A stretch of 57,756 nt of DNA. It comes from Kiloniellales bacterium. GTDB lineage: Bacteria; Pseudomonadota; Alphaproteobacteria; Kiloniellales; JAKSDN01. Under the pieces are notes generated by a model. The model searched no databases, was not told the origin of the DNA, and worked only from the letters and a program-made list of their open reading frames with translations. Location of the stretch: positions 1 to 57,756 of the forward strand of contig JANQLT010000078.1 in assembly GCA_028280455.1 (NCBI GenBank), given 5' to 3'. The translations under genes and the position numbers were made by a program. This document shows positions 37,331-45,588 of the stretch, piece by piece; position 1 is the stretch's first letter; each line of letters opens with the position of its first letter.

Positions 37331-37344
37331 ACTACATTTGTAGT
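37331..37344. promoter_or_regulatory. BlaI-type operator upstream of the permease pair
   Basis: ACTACAttTGTAGT is a perfect inverted repeat starting one base after the M56 protease stop and about 53 bp before the permease start. It matches the dyad before the repressor gene (ACTACAaaCATAGT) in its left half and nearly in its right half. I read it as a second site for the same repressor, placing the permeases in the same regulon. Confidence 0.7.
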
Positions 37345-37397
37345 TTGTTAGCCTCCGCCGGCGTTGCGCGCCTCGCGCTCCCGTCGAAGGAACCCTC

Positions 37398-38264
37398 GTG
37401 TCGGCGAGACTACGCCAGTGGAACGGCGCCTGGGCCCTGGTCCTGCCGGCCGCCGTGGTCATGGCGGTCGGCGGCTTCGCGCCCCTGATGACCGCCATCA
37501 ACTACTCCTTCCAGCAGAGCTTCTCGGGGGACCGCTACTTCTGGACCGGCCTCGACTGGTACAGCGCCATCCTCCACGACGGCGCCTTCTGGCAGACCAT
37601 GGGCCGGACGGCGCTGTTCTCGATCCTGACGCTGGTCCTGCAGTTCGGCCTCGGCCTCTTCATCGCCCGCAAGCTGTTCCACAAGCAGGGCCGGCCGGAG
37701 CTCTTCATCGCCATCCTCGGCCTGCCCCTGCTGGCGCCCTGGATCGTGGTCGGCTTCCTCTGGCGGCACATGATGGACGCCGAGGTCGGCTTGCTCGGCG
37801 GCCTGCTCTCGGTCTTCCAGGTGACGGTCGACCTGAACAGCGTGCTCTGGGCCTGGGTCACCATCCTCGCCATGGACCTCTGGCACTGGACCAGCCTGGT
37901 GGTGGTGCTCTGCTACGCCGGCTACCTGTCGATCCCGCCGGCCTACTTCCACGCCGCCAAGATCGACGGCGCCAGCGGCTGGGCCGTGTTCCGCCACATC
38001 GAGCTGCCGAAGCTGCGCAACGTCCTGCTGGTCGCCGGGCTGCTGCGGCTGGCCGACAGCCTGATGATCTACATCGAGCCCTTCATGATCACCCGGGGCG
38101 GCCCGCATGTCGCCACCACCTTCATCTCCCAGGAGCTGATCAAGACCGCGACCCAGGAGTTCAACCTCGGCGAGGCGGGCGCGATCTCGGTCGTCTACCT
38201 GCTGCTGATCGTGCCGATCGCCTGGCTGCTCTTCAAAGCCATGAGGGCGGGTCATGGCGGCTAG
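37398..38264 (+). CDS. Carbohydrate-type ABC permease (MalF/UgpA-like)
   Basis: The 288-residue inner-membrane permease has six helices (first about 13-33, WALVLPAAVVMAVGGFAPLM). The EAA loop is AAKIDGASGWAVFRHIELPKL, typical of the CUT1 family. It starts at GTG and overlaps the following permease by 11 bases. No binding protein or ATPase gene is in this transcription unit; the nearest are in the opposite-strand operon to the right. Its own promoter region carries the BlaI-type dyad. Confidence 0.9.
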   Translation: MSARLRQWNGAWALVLPAAVVMAVGGFAPLMTAINYSFQQSFSGDRYFWTGLDWYSAILHDGAFWQTMGRTALFSILTLVLQFGLGLFIARKLFHKQGRPELFIAILGLPLLAPWIVVGFLWRHMMDAEVGLLGGLLSVFQVTVDLNSVLWAWVTILAMDLWHWTSLVVVLCYAGYLSIPPAYFHAAKIDGASGWAVFRHIELPKLRNVLLVAGLLRLADSLMIYIEPFMITRGGPHVATTFISQELIKTATQEFNLGEAGAISVVYLLLIVPIAWLLFKAMRAGHGG

Positions 38265-39084
38265 CCAGAACAGCGCTTCGCGTCCCAGGGTGTCGAAGAG
38301 CGTTCTGCTCTACAGCGCCTTCCTCCTGGTGCCGCTCTACTGGCTGGTGGTCCTGAGCCTACAGCCGAACAAGGCCAGCAAGAGCGCTCTCTCGCTTCTG
38401 CCCTCGCCCTTATCGCTGGAGAACTTCGCCTTCGTGTTCGGCAGCCCGGACTGGGTCGCGGGCTACGTCAACGCGGTGACCTATGTCGCGCTCAACGTGG
38501 TCATCACCTTGCTGGTCGCCTTGCCGGCGGCCTACGCCTTCGCCCGCTTTCGCTTCCTGGGCAGCGAGCAGGCCCTGTTCTTCTCGCTGCTGTTCCGACT
38601 CATGCCGCCGGCCATCATCATGATCCCGGTCGTCCAGATGTTCTCCGCCGCCGGCCTGATCGACACCCACCTGGCCGTGGCCCTGGCCCACTGCCTCTTC
38701 ACGGTGCCGGTCTCCATCTGGATCCTGGAGGGCTTCGTCTCGGCGGTGCCCATCGAGCTGGAGGAGACGGCCGCCATCGACGGCCACTCGCCGGCGGCGA
38801 TCTTCTTCCGGATCCTGCTGCCGCAGATCCGCCCGGGCCTCTTCGTCACCGCCTTCTTCTGCTTCATCTTCTCCTGGGTCGAGCTGATCCTGGCCAATGC
38901 CCTGACCACCGTCGACGCGAAACCGATCGGCGTGATCATGAAGGTGGTCGCCTCGCCCGTGGGCAGCGTGCACATCGGCATCGCGTCCGCCGTCAGCGTG
39001 CTGATGCTGATCCCGGGCGCGGCCTTGGCCTGGGCCTTGCGGCGTCATCTGGCGCGCGGCTTCTCCATGGGGCGCGTCACCTGA
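38254..39084 (+). CDS. Carbohydrate-type ABC permease (MalG/UgpE-like)
   Basis: This is a 276-residue second permease of the CUT1 type: N-terminal helix SVLLYSAFLLVPLYWLVVLSL, then five more, and EAA loop EETAAIDGHSPAAIFFRILLPQIRPG. It pairs with the preceding gene. The pair ends eight bases before the convergent end of the Gfo/Idh gene. Without its own binding protein and ATPase it either shares those of the neighbouring importer or uses components encoded elsewhere. Confidence 0.9.
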   Translation: MAASQNSASRPRVSKSVLLYSAFLLVPLYWLVVLSLQPNKASKSALSLLPSPLSLENFAFVFGSPDWVAGYVNAVTYVALNVVITLLVALPAAYAFARFRFLGSEQALFFSLLFRLMPPAIIMIPVVQMFSAAGLIDTHLAVALAHCLFTVPVSIWILEGFVSAVPIELEETAAIDGHSPAAIFFRILLPQIRPGLFVTAFFCFIFSWVELILANALTTVDAKPIGVIMKVVASPVGSVHIGIASAVSVLMLIPGAALAWALRRHLARGFSMGRVT

Positions 39085-39092
39085 GCCGAGGC

Positions 39093-40094
39093 TCAGCCGG
39101 CGGCCATCGCGTAGATCCGCTCGACCATCCGCAGGCCCTCGACGTTCGCCAGAGCCTCGGTCTCGAAAGCCGTGCCAGCCGACAGGGCGGCCGTGAAATG
39201 GCCGATGGCGCCCTCGAAGGCGCTGGCGTAGAGCGCCTCCGGAGTCCACTCGTTGCTTCGCCGCTGCGACGCTTCCAGGGACAGGCTGGTGTCGTCCAAG
39301 ACGATGCGCCCCTCCTGGCCGGTCAGGACCAGATGGTCGCAGAGCCGCTCCGGCGCGCCGGGGCGCGACAGGTCGCCTTCCAGAAGCACGTCCGGGCCGC
39401 CCGGCGCCGAGAAGCGGATCGCGGCCTTGTCCTCGCCCCTGACGGCATCGCAGCTATGGGACAGCTCGGCCGCCCGCAGCGCTAGCGGACCGAGCAGCCA
39501 GCTCAGCACGTCGATGTGGTGGATCAGCACCTCGAAGACCAGCAGCCGCGGCATGTCGGCGAGAAAGGCCTGACGCTCGAGGGCCGGCAGGCTGCCGTCG
39601 GCCCGCGGCAGGAGTCCCGACGAGGTCATCGTCAGGCGCGCCGCGGTGACGGCGCCGATCTCGCCGTCGTCGAGCCAGGCCTTGATCTGGCGATAGCCCT
39701 GCCGGAAGCGCCAGTTCTCGTGGACCATGAAGCGGACCCGGTCGTCGACGGCGTCGAGGATCTCGACGGCCTCGGCGTAGCTGCCGGCGAGGGGCTTCTG
39801 GCAGAGGATGTGCAGGCCCCGGTCGGCGGCCAATCGGCAGAGATCGCCGTGCCGCTCGACCGGCGCGGCGATGTCGAGCGCATCCGGCCGAGCCTCGGCG
39901 ATCAGAGCCTCCGCGCTGTCGTGCACCGCCGCGATACCGAAGGCCTCGGCCCGCTCCCGGGCGCGTTCGAGGTCGGGATCGGCAATCGCCACCACCTCGG
40001 CGCCGCGGGTCTCGGCCCAAGCCGAGAGGTGGTGGCCGCTGACCATCCCGGCGCCGATCAGCCCGACCCTGAGACGCTTTTGCCGGCCACTCAT
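39093..40094 (-). CDS. Gfo/Idh/MocA-family oxidoreductase
   Basis: This is a 333-residue NAD(P)-dependent sugar or inositol-type oxidoreductase. The Rossmann domain starts RVGLIGAGMVSGHHLSAW, and the nucleotide-fold segment ends with ILCQKPLAGSYAEA, where the usual E-K-P is Q-K-P; the Lys is kept. The C-terminal half forms the substrate and dimer domain, with HHIDVLSWLLG. It is the last gene of an eight-gene minus-strand operon and overlaps the amidohydrolase gene by four bases. The substrate is likely a sugar or sugar acid imported by the operon's transporter. Confidence 0.9.
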   Translation of the reverse strand: MSGRQKRLRVGLIGAGMVSGHHLSAWAETRGAEVVAIADPDLERARERAEAFGIAAVHDSAEALIAEARPDALDIAAPVERHGDLCRLAADRGLHILCQKPLAGSYAEAVEILDAVDDRVRFMVHENWRFRQGYRQIKAWLDDGEIGAVTAARLTMTSSGLLPRADGSLPALERQAFLADMPRLLVFEVLIHHIDVLSWLLGPLALRAAELSHSCDAVRGEDKAAIRFSAPGGPDVLLEGDLSRPGAPERLCDHLVLTGQEGRIVLDDTSLSLEASQRRSNEWTPEALYASAFEGAIGHFTAALSAGTAFETEALANVEGLRMVERIYAMAAG

Positions 40095-40927
40095 GGGGCC
40101 GCGTCGAAGCCGAAGAGTTGCCGCGGCGTCTCCCAGAGGACCTTGCGGCGGTCCTCGGCCTCGCCGACCCAGCGCGCCAGGTCGGCGAGGCAGGGAGCGT
40201 AGTCGACGCGCCGCGCCATGCGCACGTAAGGCCAGTCCGAGCCCCAGACGCAGCGCTCGGGCCCGAGCCGCTCGAGCAGGGCCGCGGCGAAGGGATCGGC
40301 ATCCCGATAGGGATAGCCGGAGGTCGAGAAGCGGAAGGGACCGGAGAGCTTCGCGTAGAGCTCCGTTCGCTCGGCGAGCCGCAGCAGGTCGGCGAAGCCC
40401 GGCTGATCGAGACCGGCGTCGGGATCCGGCCGGCCCATGTGGTCGACGACCATACGGCCGGCCTCGCGGCTCAAGAGTGTCGCCAGCGACTCGTCGATCA
40501 GCGCCCCCTCGGTCTGGATATCGAGGACCAGATCGCGGTCTCGCAGGACCGACAGCAGCCGCCGGCCCGCCCCGGTCACCAGGTCCGGGCCGTGGGTGAT
40601 CAGATCGAAGCGCAGGCCGACGACGCCCGCGGCCGCGAGCCGGTCGATCTCGCCTTCGGAGACCGTGGGCTCGACGACCGCGATCGCCTTCAGCCGATCC
40701 GGATAGGCGGCCACGGCCGCCTCGGCGGCCCGGTTATCGGGGGCGTAGCCGGCGGTCGGCGTCACCAGCAGGGCATGCGACAGGCCGTGGCTGTCGAGCA
40801 GCGCGATGAGCTGCCCGGCCGTCGCGGTCTCGTGCGGTCCGGGGATGTAGGCGGCATCCTGGCGGTAGGGAAAGCGCGCCGGGTCGAAGACATGGACGTG
40901 GCAGTCCGCCACCGGTTCCGCCGTCAC
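40091..40927 (-). CDS. Amidohydrolase-family metal-dependent hydrolase
   Basis: The 278-residue TIM-barrel hydrolase of the amidohydrolase-2 group has DCHVHVFDP near the N-terminus (HxH metal site), VVDHMGRPD in the middle and CVWGSDWPY near the C-terminus (the catalytic Asp). The closest named relatives by these motifs are 2-pyrone-4,6-dicarboxylate lactonase and sugar-lactone hydrolases. In an operon with a Gfo/Idh oxidoreductase, a lactone produced by that enzyme would be a fitting substrate. It overlaps both neighbouring genes by four bases. Confidence 0.88.
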   Translation of the reverse strand: MTAEPVADCHVHVFDPARFPYRQDAAYIPGPHETATAGQLIALLDSHGLSHALLVTPTAGYAPDNRAAEAAVAAYPDRLKAIAVVEPTVSEGEIDRLAAAGVVGLRFDLITHGPDLVTGAGRRLLSVLRDRDLVLDIQTEGALIDESLATLLSREAGRMVVDHMGRPDPDAGLDQPGFADLLRLAERTELYAKLSGPFRFSTSGYPYRDADPFAAALLERLGPERCVWGSDWPYVRMARRVDYAPCLADLARWVGEAEDRRKVLWETPRQLFGFDAAP

Positions 40928-41904
40928 GGCAGGTGCACCCGGTTAGCCAGCTCGCCGGTCGCGAAGAAACGTCGGAAGTTGTCGAAGATCGCCTGCATCT
41001 TCTGTGCCATCGCATCGCTGGTGCCGGCCGAGATATGCGGCGAAAGCACCACGTTCGGCAAGGCCAAGAGAGGATTGTCGGCGGCCGGCGGCTCGCGCTC
41101 GAAGACGTCGATCCCGGCGGCCAGGACGCGGCCCTCGCACAGGGCCTCGGCCAGCGCCGTCTCGTCGACGATGCCGCCGCGCGCGGTGTTGACCAGGATC
41201 GCGCCGGGCTTGAGCCGGCACAGGGCCTCGCGGCCGATCAGGCCGCGCGTGGTCTCGGTCAGGGGCACGTGAATCGTCAGGACGTCCGCGGCGGCCAGGA
41301 CCTCGTCGAAGGTGCCGGCGCGCAGGCCGAGCGGGCTCGCGACCTCGGGCGACAGCACCACGTCGGGATCGACATAGAGACCGCTACAGCCGAAGGCCTT
41401 CAGGCGCTCGGCCACGGCCTGGGCGATGCGGCCCATGCCGATGTAGCCGACGGTCTTGCCGAAGAGCTCGCGGGAGACGCCGCGCAGGGCGTTGACGTGC
41501 CAGGCGCCGCGCCGCAGCTCGGCGTCGGCGAAAGTCAGCCGCTTCGCCGCCGCCAGCATGAGCAGGATCGTGTGCTCGGCGACGCCGTTGGTGGTGCCGT
41601 CCGGCGTCAGCGCCAGGGGCAGGCCGCGCGCCTTGATCGCCTGCCAGTCCGTGGTGTCCTGCCAGCCGACGCCCTGGTGATGGACCACCCGCAGGCCGGG
41701 CGCGGCCTCCAGATGGTGCGCGCGCAGCGGCGTCGCCGCGCAGATCACGGCCGCGCAGCCGGCGATCTTGCGGCAGCGCTCGGCATCGTCGTCGGCCTCC
41801 AGGAACAGCACCTCGAAGTCCTCGCCCGCCGCCTCGCGAATCAGCGCGTAGAGATCCTCTTCAGCATGGCTGAGATAGAGCACCCTGACCCGCCGCTGCA
41901 CCAT
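40924..41904 (-). CDS. D-2-hydroxyacid dehydrogenase
   Basis: This is a 326-residue NAD-dependent dehydrogenase of the phosphoglycerate/glyoxylate reductase family: GYIGMGRIAQAVAERL (dinucleotide loop), VNTARGGIVDE with the substrate-binding Arg, the Glu in DVFEREPP and the catalytic His in LSPHISAGT. It interconverts a 2-hydroxy acid and a 2-keto acid. It is followed by the amidohydrolase (four-base overlap) and preceded 14 bp upstream by the RraA-like aldolase gene, so it may act on the keto acid that the aldolase makes or consumes. Confidence 0.92.
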   Translation of the reverse strand: MVQRRVRVLYLSHAEEDLYALIREAAGEDFEVLFLEADDDAERCRKIAGCAAVICAATPLRAHHLEAAPGLRVVHHQGVGWQDTTDWQAIKARGLPLALTPDGTTNGVAEHTILLMLAAAKRLTFADAELRRGAWHVNALRGVSRELFGKTVGYIGMGRIAQAVAERLKAFGCSGLYVDPDVVLSPEVASPLGLRAGTFDEVLAAADVLTIHVPLTETTRGLIGREALCRLKPGAILVNTARGGIVDETALAEALCEGRVLAAGIDVFEREPPAADNPLLALPNVVLSPHISAGTSDAMAQKMQAIFDNFRRFFATGELANRVHLP

Positions 41905-41918
41905 CTCGCCGCCCCGTC

Positions 41919-42602
41919 CTACTCCAGAAAACGGGTGCGGTCCGAGGCGAGGATCTCCTCCAGCCAGGCGGGCGACCGCGCGCCGCCGGCGATGGCCTGC
42001 TCCATGGCCGCCTCCTTCCGCGCGATCCCGTCCAGGGCCCCGGCCACCGCCGCCAGCTCGCCGCGCGGCACGACCACCACCCCGTCGGCGTCGCCGACCA
42101 CCAGGTCGCCGGGCTGCACCAGCAGACCGCCGAGCGAGATCGGCAAGCCGACCGAGCCCGGGCCGTCCTTGAAGGGCGAATTGGGGGTCAGGCCGCGCGC
42201 GAAGGTCGGGATGCCCAGGGCGTCGATGCCCTCGACGTCGCGCACCAGGCCGTCGGTCACCGCGGCGACGATCCCGGCGTTCCTCGCCATGCCGATCAGC
42301 AGGTCGCCGAGCACCGCCGCCGTCTCGCAGTCGTCGGTCGCGACCAGCAGGACGTCGCCCGGCTTGGCGAACGCGAGGGCGGCGTAAGGCGCCAGGTTGT
42401 CGACGGGCCGGGACTGCACGGTGAGCGCGCTGCCGAGGAAGCGCGCGTTCCCGGTGATCGGCCGGATGCGATGGTCGATCGCGCCGCGCCGCCCGCAGGC
42501 GTCGGCGACCCAGCCCGTCGGCTTGTCGCGGAAGGCCTCGATCTCCGCCGGCGACGGCCGCGGGAACTCCCGGCGGATGGTCAGCTTGGCCTGCTCGCTC
42601 AT
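41919..42602 (-). CDS. RraA-like aldolase (HMG aldolase/oxaloacetate decarboxylase type)
   Basis: The 227-residue protein has the RraA/4-hydroxy-4-methyl-2-oxoglutarate aldolase fold: LGDLLIGMARNAGIVAAVTDGLVRD, containing the metal- and pyruvate-binding G-x(n)-D-G-x-x-R-D, and VQPGDLVVGDADGVVVVP. True RraA RNase E regulators are shorter (about 160 residues) and lack the N-terminal extension. In a catabolic operon the retro-aldol cleavage of a 2-keto-4-hydroxy acid to pyruvate is the likely role. Confidence 0.87.
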   Translation of the reverse strand: MSEQAKLTIRREFPRPSPAEIEAFRDKPTGWVADACGRRGAIDHRIRPITGNARFLGSALTVQSRPVDNLAPYAALAFAKPGDVLLVATDDCETAAVLGDLLIGMARNAGIVAAVTDGLVRDVEGIDALGIPTFARGLTPNSPFKDGPGSVGLPISLGGLLVQPGDLVVGDADGVVVVPRGELAAVAGALDGIARKEAAMEQAIAGGARSPAWLEEILASDRTRFLE

Positions 42603-42623
42603 CGCCTCTCCCCCTTCCCTCTC

Positions 42624-43730
42624 CTACCGGGGCCTCAACACGTCGCCCTCGGCACCGAAGACGTGCGCGGCCGCCAGGTCGAACTGCAGCCGGCAGCTCT
42701 CGCCGACCCTGAAGCCGGCGTCGCCGGCGACGCGCGCCATGACCTTGGCCGCCCGATCCTCCCGCAAGGCCGCCAGGACGATGGTCTCGGCGCCAAGGGC
42801 CTCGGTCTGCAGCACCTCCGCCGCGAGCGAGGCGCCTGCCTCGGCCCCGTCGCGGCGCAGGGTGACGTGCTCCGGCCGGATGCCGAAGGTCAGCGCCGTC
42901 TCGGGCCCGAGGGCCGGCATGCGCGCGGGCGGTAGCACCAGGCTCTCGCCGGCGACGGCCAGGCGACGGCCGCCGTCGCCCTCGGCGACCCGGGCCGGGA
43001 TCAGGTTCATCGGCGGGTTGCCGAGGAAGCCGGCGACGAAGGTGTTGACCGGCGCGTGGTAGACCTCCAGGGGCGCGCCGACCTGCATCACCCGGCCGCC
43101 GCTCATGATGCAGATCCGCGTGCCCAGGGTCATGGCTTCGACCTGGTCGTGGGTGACGTAGATCATCGTCGCGCCGAGCCGGCGATGCAGGGCCGCGATC
43201 TCGCCGCGCGTCGAGACCCGCAGGGCAGCGTCGAGGTTCGACAGCGGCTCGTCGAACAGAAACACCTTGGGATCGCGCACGATGGCGCGGCCGAGCGCGA
43301 CGCGCTGGCGCTGCCCGCCGGAGAGCGCATGGGGACGGCGGCCGAGCAGCGGCGAGAGCTCAAGGGTCTCGGCGATCTCCTTGACCCGCCGCTCGATCTC
43401 GGCGCGCGGCACGGCGCGCCGCCTCAACCCGAAGGCCAGGTTGTCCTTGACCGTCATGTGCGGGTAGAGCGCGTAGGACTGGAACACCATGGCGATGTCG
43501 CGGTCCTTCGCCGGCACCTGGTTCATCACCTGCTCGTCGATCGACAGGCTGCCCGAGGTGATCGACTCCAGGCCGGCGATCATGCGCAAGGTCGTGGTCT
43601 TGCCGCAGCCCGAGGGGCCGAGCAGCACCATGAGCTCCTCGTCGCCGATATCCAGCGAGACCCGGTCGGCGGCCGGCGGCGCGCTGCGGTCATAGACCTT
43701 GGTCAGGTCCTGCAGGGTCACGGTCGCCAT
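42624..43730 (-). CDS. Carbohydrate ABC transporter ATPase (UgpC/MsmK-like)
   Basis: This is a 368-residue ATP-binding subunit of the CUT1 family: Walker A GPSGCGKTT, Q-loop VFQSYALYPHMTV, signature LSGGQRQRVALGRAIVR, Walker B FLFDEPLSNLDA and switch His in YVTHDQVEAMTL. A C-terminal OB-type regulatory domain (about 245-368) follows. It belongs to the minus-strand operon, 16 bp after the permease gene. ATPases of this class can energise several permease pairs, which is relevant to the orphan permeases at 37.4-39.1 kb. Confidence 0.95.
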   Translation of the reverse strand: MATVTLQDLTKVYDRSAPPAADRVSLDIGDEELMVLLGPSGCGKTTTLRMIAGLESITSGSLSIDEQVMNQVPAKDRDIAMVFQSYALYPHMTVKDNLAFGLRRRAVPRAEIERRVKEIAETLELSPLLGRRPHALSGGQRQRVALGRAIVRDPKVFLFDEPLSNLDAALRVSTRGEIAALHRRLGATMIYVTHDQVEAMTLGTRICIMSGGRVMQVGAPLEVYHAPVNTFVAGFLGNPPMNLIPARVAEGDGGRRLAVAGESLVLPPARMPALGPETALTFGIRPEHVTLRRDGAEAGASLAAEVLQTEALGAETIVLAALREDRAAKVMARVAGDAGFRVGESCRLQFDLAAAHVFGAEGDVLRPR

Positions 43731-43746
43731 GGGCTGTCCGCCGTCG

Positions 43747-44565
43747 TCATTTGACCGCGCCCGCGGTCATGCCCTGGATCAGCTTCTCGGAGAAGAAGGC
43801 GTAGACCACGATGACCGGGATGATCGCGATCATCAGGCCGGTCGCGATCATGCCGATGTCCTCCTGGGTGTCGCCGATGAAGCGCTGGATCCCGAGCGGC
43901 AGCGTGCGGTTCACCTCGTCGGTGATCAGCACCACCGCGAAGAGGAACTCGTTCCAGAGCAGGATGAAGTTGAGGATCACCGTGGTCGCCACCGCCGGCA
44001 CGGCGATCGGCAGGGAGACCTTCCAGAAGATCTGCCAGTCGGAATAGCCGTCCATGCGCGCGGCATCGAAGAGGTCGGAGGGGATGCGCGCGAAGAAGCT
44101 CTCCAGGATGTAGACGGTCAGCGGCAGCTGGATCGCCACGTAGACCAGGGTCAGGCCGAGCTTCGAGTTGTAGAGGCCGTACTGCACGAGGATCTGGAAC
44201 AGGGAGATGATGGTGATCTGCGGCGGGAAGATGATGGTCGAGAAGAGCACGAAATAGACCAGGCGGTTGAGCTTGAACCTGTAGCGTGCCAGGCAGTGCG
44301 CGGCCATGGCGCCGATCAGGGTGACGATGATCACCGCCGCGAGCACGACCTGCGTCGAGTTGGTGAAGTAGATCGCGTAGTTCGAGTTGAACCAGGCTTC
44401 CGGGTACTTCTCCCAGTGGATCGGGTCGGGGAAGCCGAAGTGGTCGTAGTGGATCTCGGTCGTGGTGCGCAGCGACATCATGGCCGCCCAGACGAAGGGC
44501 CCGGCGGCGAAGAGCGTGTAGCCGCTCAGCAGCAGCAGCAGGATGGATTTCTTCAAGACGTCCAT
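43747..44565 (-). CDS. Carbohydrate ABC permease (UgpE/MalG-like)
   Basis: This is a 272-residue permease with six helices (first SILLLLLSGYTLFAAGPFVWAAM). The EAA-type loop is DAARMDGYSDWQIFWKVSLPIAVPA. It is paired with the upstream permease gene, 10 bp away, and followed by the ATPase gene 16 bp further. It is only distantly similar to the plus-strand permease of the same class at 38254, so the two pairs are not a recent duplication. Confidence 0.93.
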   Translation of the reverse strand: MDVLKKSILLLLLSGYTLFAAGPFVWAAMMSLRTTTEIHYDHFGFPDPIHWEKYPEAWFNSNYAIYFTNSTQVVLAAVIIVTLIGAMAAHCLARYRFKLNRLVYFVLFSTIIFPPQITIISLFQILVQYGLYNSKLGLTLVYVAIQLPLTVYILESFFARIPSDLFDAARMDGYSDWQIFWKVSLPIAVPAVATTVILNFILLWNEFLFAVVLITDEVNRTLPLGIQRFIGDTQEDIGMIATGLMIAIIPVIVVYAFFSEKLIQGMTAGAVK

Positions 44566-44575
44566 GCCGCGCCCG

Positions 44576-45502
44576 TCAGTACTCGAGCTTGTCGCGCAAG
44601 CGGAACAGGTGGGTCAGGCCGAGCACGGCGGCCAGCACGATGACGAACCAGACCGCGGCGATGGTCGAGGGATAGCCGAGGTCGAAGGTCGTCCACTCGA
44701 AGGCGCGCTTGTAGACGTAGGTCGAGACCGTCTCGGTCGACCAGAGCGGGTTGCCCTTCGTGGTGATCCAGACCAGGTCGAAGATCTTCATCTTGCCGAT
44801 GAAGGAGAGCACCACGAGGTTGAGCAGCGTGGCGCGCACCATCGGCAGGATGATGAAGACCAGCTTCTGGCCCCAGCCGCAGTTGTCGAGCTCGGCGGCC
44901 TCGATCACCTCCCGCGGCAGCGAGTGCAGGGCGGCGAGCATCACCACCATGTTGAAGCCGACCCACATCCAGCTCGTCACGAAGATCAGCGCCGGCAGCG
45001 CCGTGTCCGGCTGGCCGAGCCAGGGCTGCGCCCAATCGCCGAGACCGACGGCCCGCAAGGCGACGTTGATCGGGCCCCAGTCGTAGTTGTAGATCCAGGC
45101 CCAGAGAATGCCGACGACGATGTAGGACATCAGCACCGGCGTGAACCAGGCGATGCGGAAGAAGCGCGCGCCCGGCACCTTGGCGTAGAGCGCCAGGGCG
45201 AGCAGCGTCGCGACCGCCACCTCGATCAGCGGCGAGGCGCAGGCCCAGATGAAGGTGTTGCGCACCGCCTTCCAGAAGATCTCGTCCTGGATCAGCTCGG
45301 CGTAGTTGGCCAGGCCGATGAAGGTCTCGCGGCGCGGCAGGACCTCGTGAAAGCTGTTCCACAGCGTGCGGAAGGCCGGGTAGGCGGTCAGCGCCGCATA
45401 GACCAGGAGCGCCGGCAGGAGGAAGGCGGTGATCGCGCCCCAGGGCCGCCTCAGTCCCTCGTCGTGCGGCCGCGCCGCGCCGCCAGCAGCCATGACAGAC
45501 AA
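44576..45502 (-). CDS. Carbohydrate ABC permease (UgpA/MalF-like)
   Basis: This 308-residue permease has an N-terminal cytoplasmic stretch (MSVMAAGGAARPHDEGLRRP) before the first helix (AITAFLLPALLVYAALTAYP). The EAA loop is EAAELDNCGWGQKLVFIILPMVR. It lies 86 bp after the binding-protein gene, separated from it by a GC-rich hairpin. Confidence 0.93.
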   Translation of the reverse strand: MSVMAAGGAARPHDEGLRRPWGAITAFLLPALLVYAALTAYPAFRTLWNSFHEVLPRRETFIGLANYAELIQDEIFWKAVRNTFIWACASPLIEVAVATLLALALYAKVPGARFFRIAWFTPVLMSYIVVGILWAWIYNYDWGPINVALRAVGLGDWAQPWLGQPDTALPALIFVTSWMWVGFNMVVMLAALHSLPREVIEAAELDNCGWGQKLVFIILPMVRATLLNLVVLSFIGKMKIFDLVWITTKGNPLWSTETVSTYVYKRAFEWTTFDLGYPSTIAAVWFVIVLAAVLGLTHLFRLRDKLEY

Positions 45503-45535
45503 ACCGCTTTCCGAGCTTCAACCGGAGAAGAATAG

Positions 45536-45571
45536 GGCGGCGGCGGGTCGGGAGGAAGGTCCGCCGCCGCC
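45536..45571 (-). terminator. GC-rich hairpin between binding protein and permease genes
   Basis: Perfect 11-bp arms at 45536-45546 (GGCGGCGGCGG) and 45561-45571 (CCGCCGCCGCC) enclose a 14-base loop in the gap after the binding-protein stop. As in the polyamine-type operon, it probably reduces read-through or protects the upstream mRNA, so that binding protein exceeds permease. Confidence 0.7.
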
Positions 45572-45588
45572 AGTCTTGCAGGCTTCGG

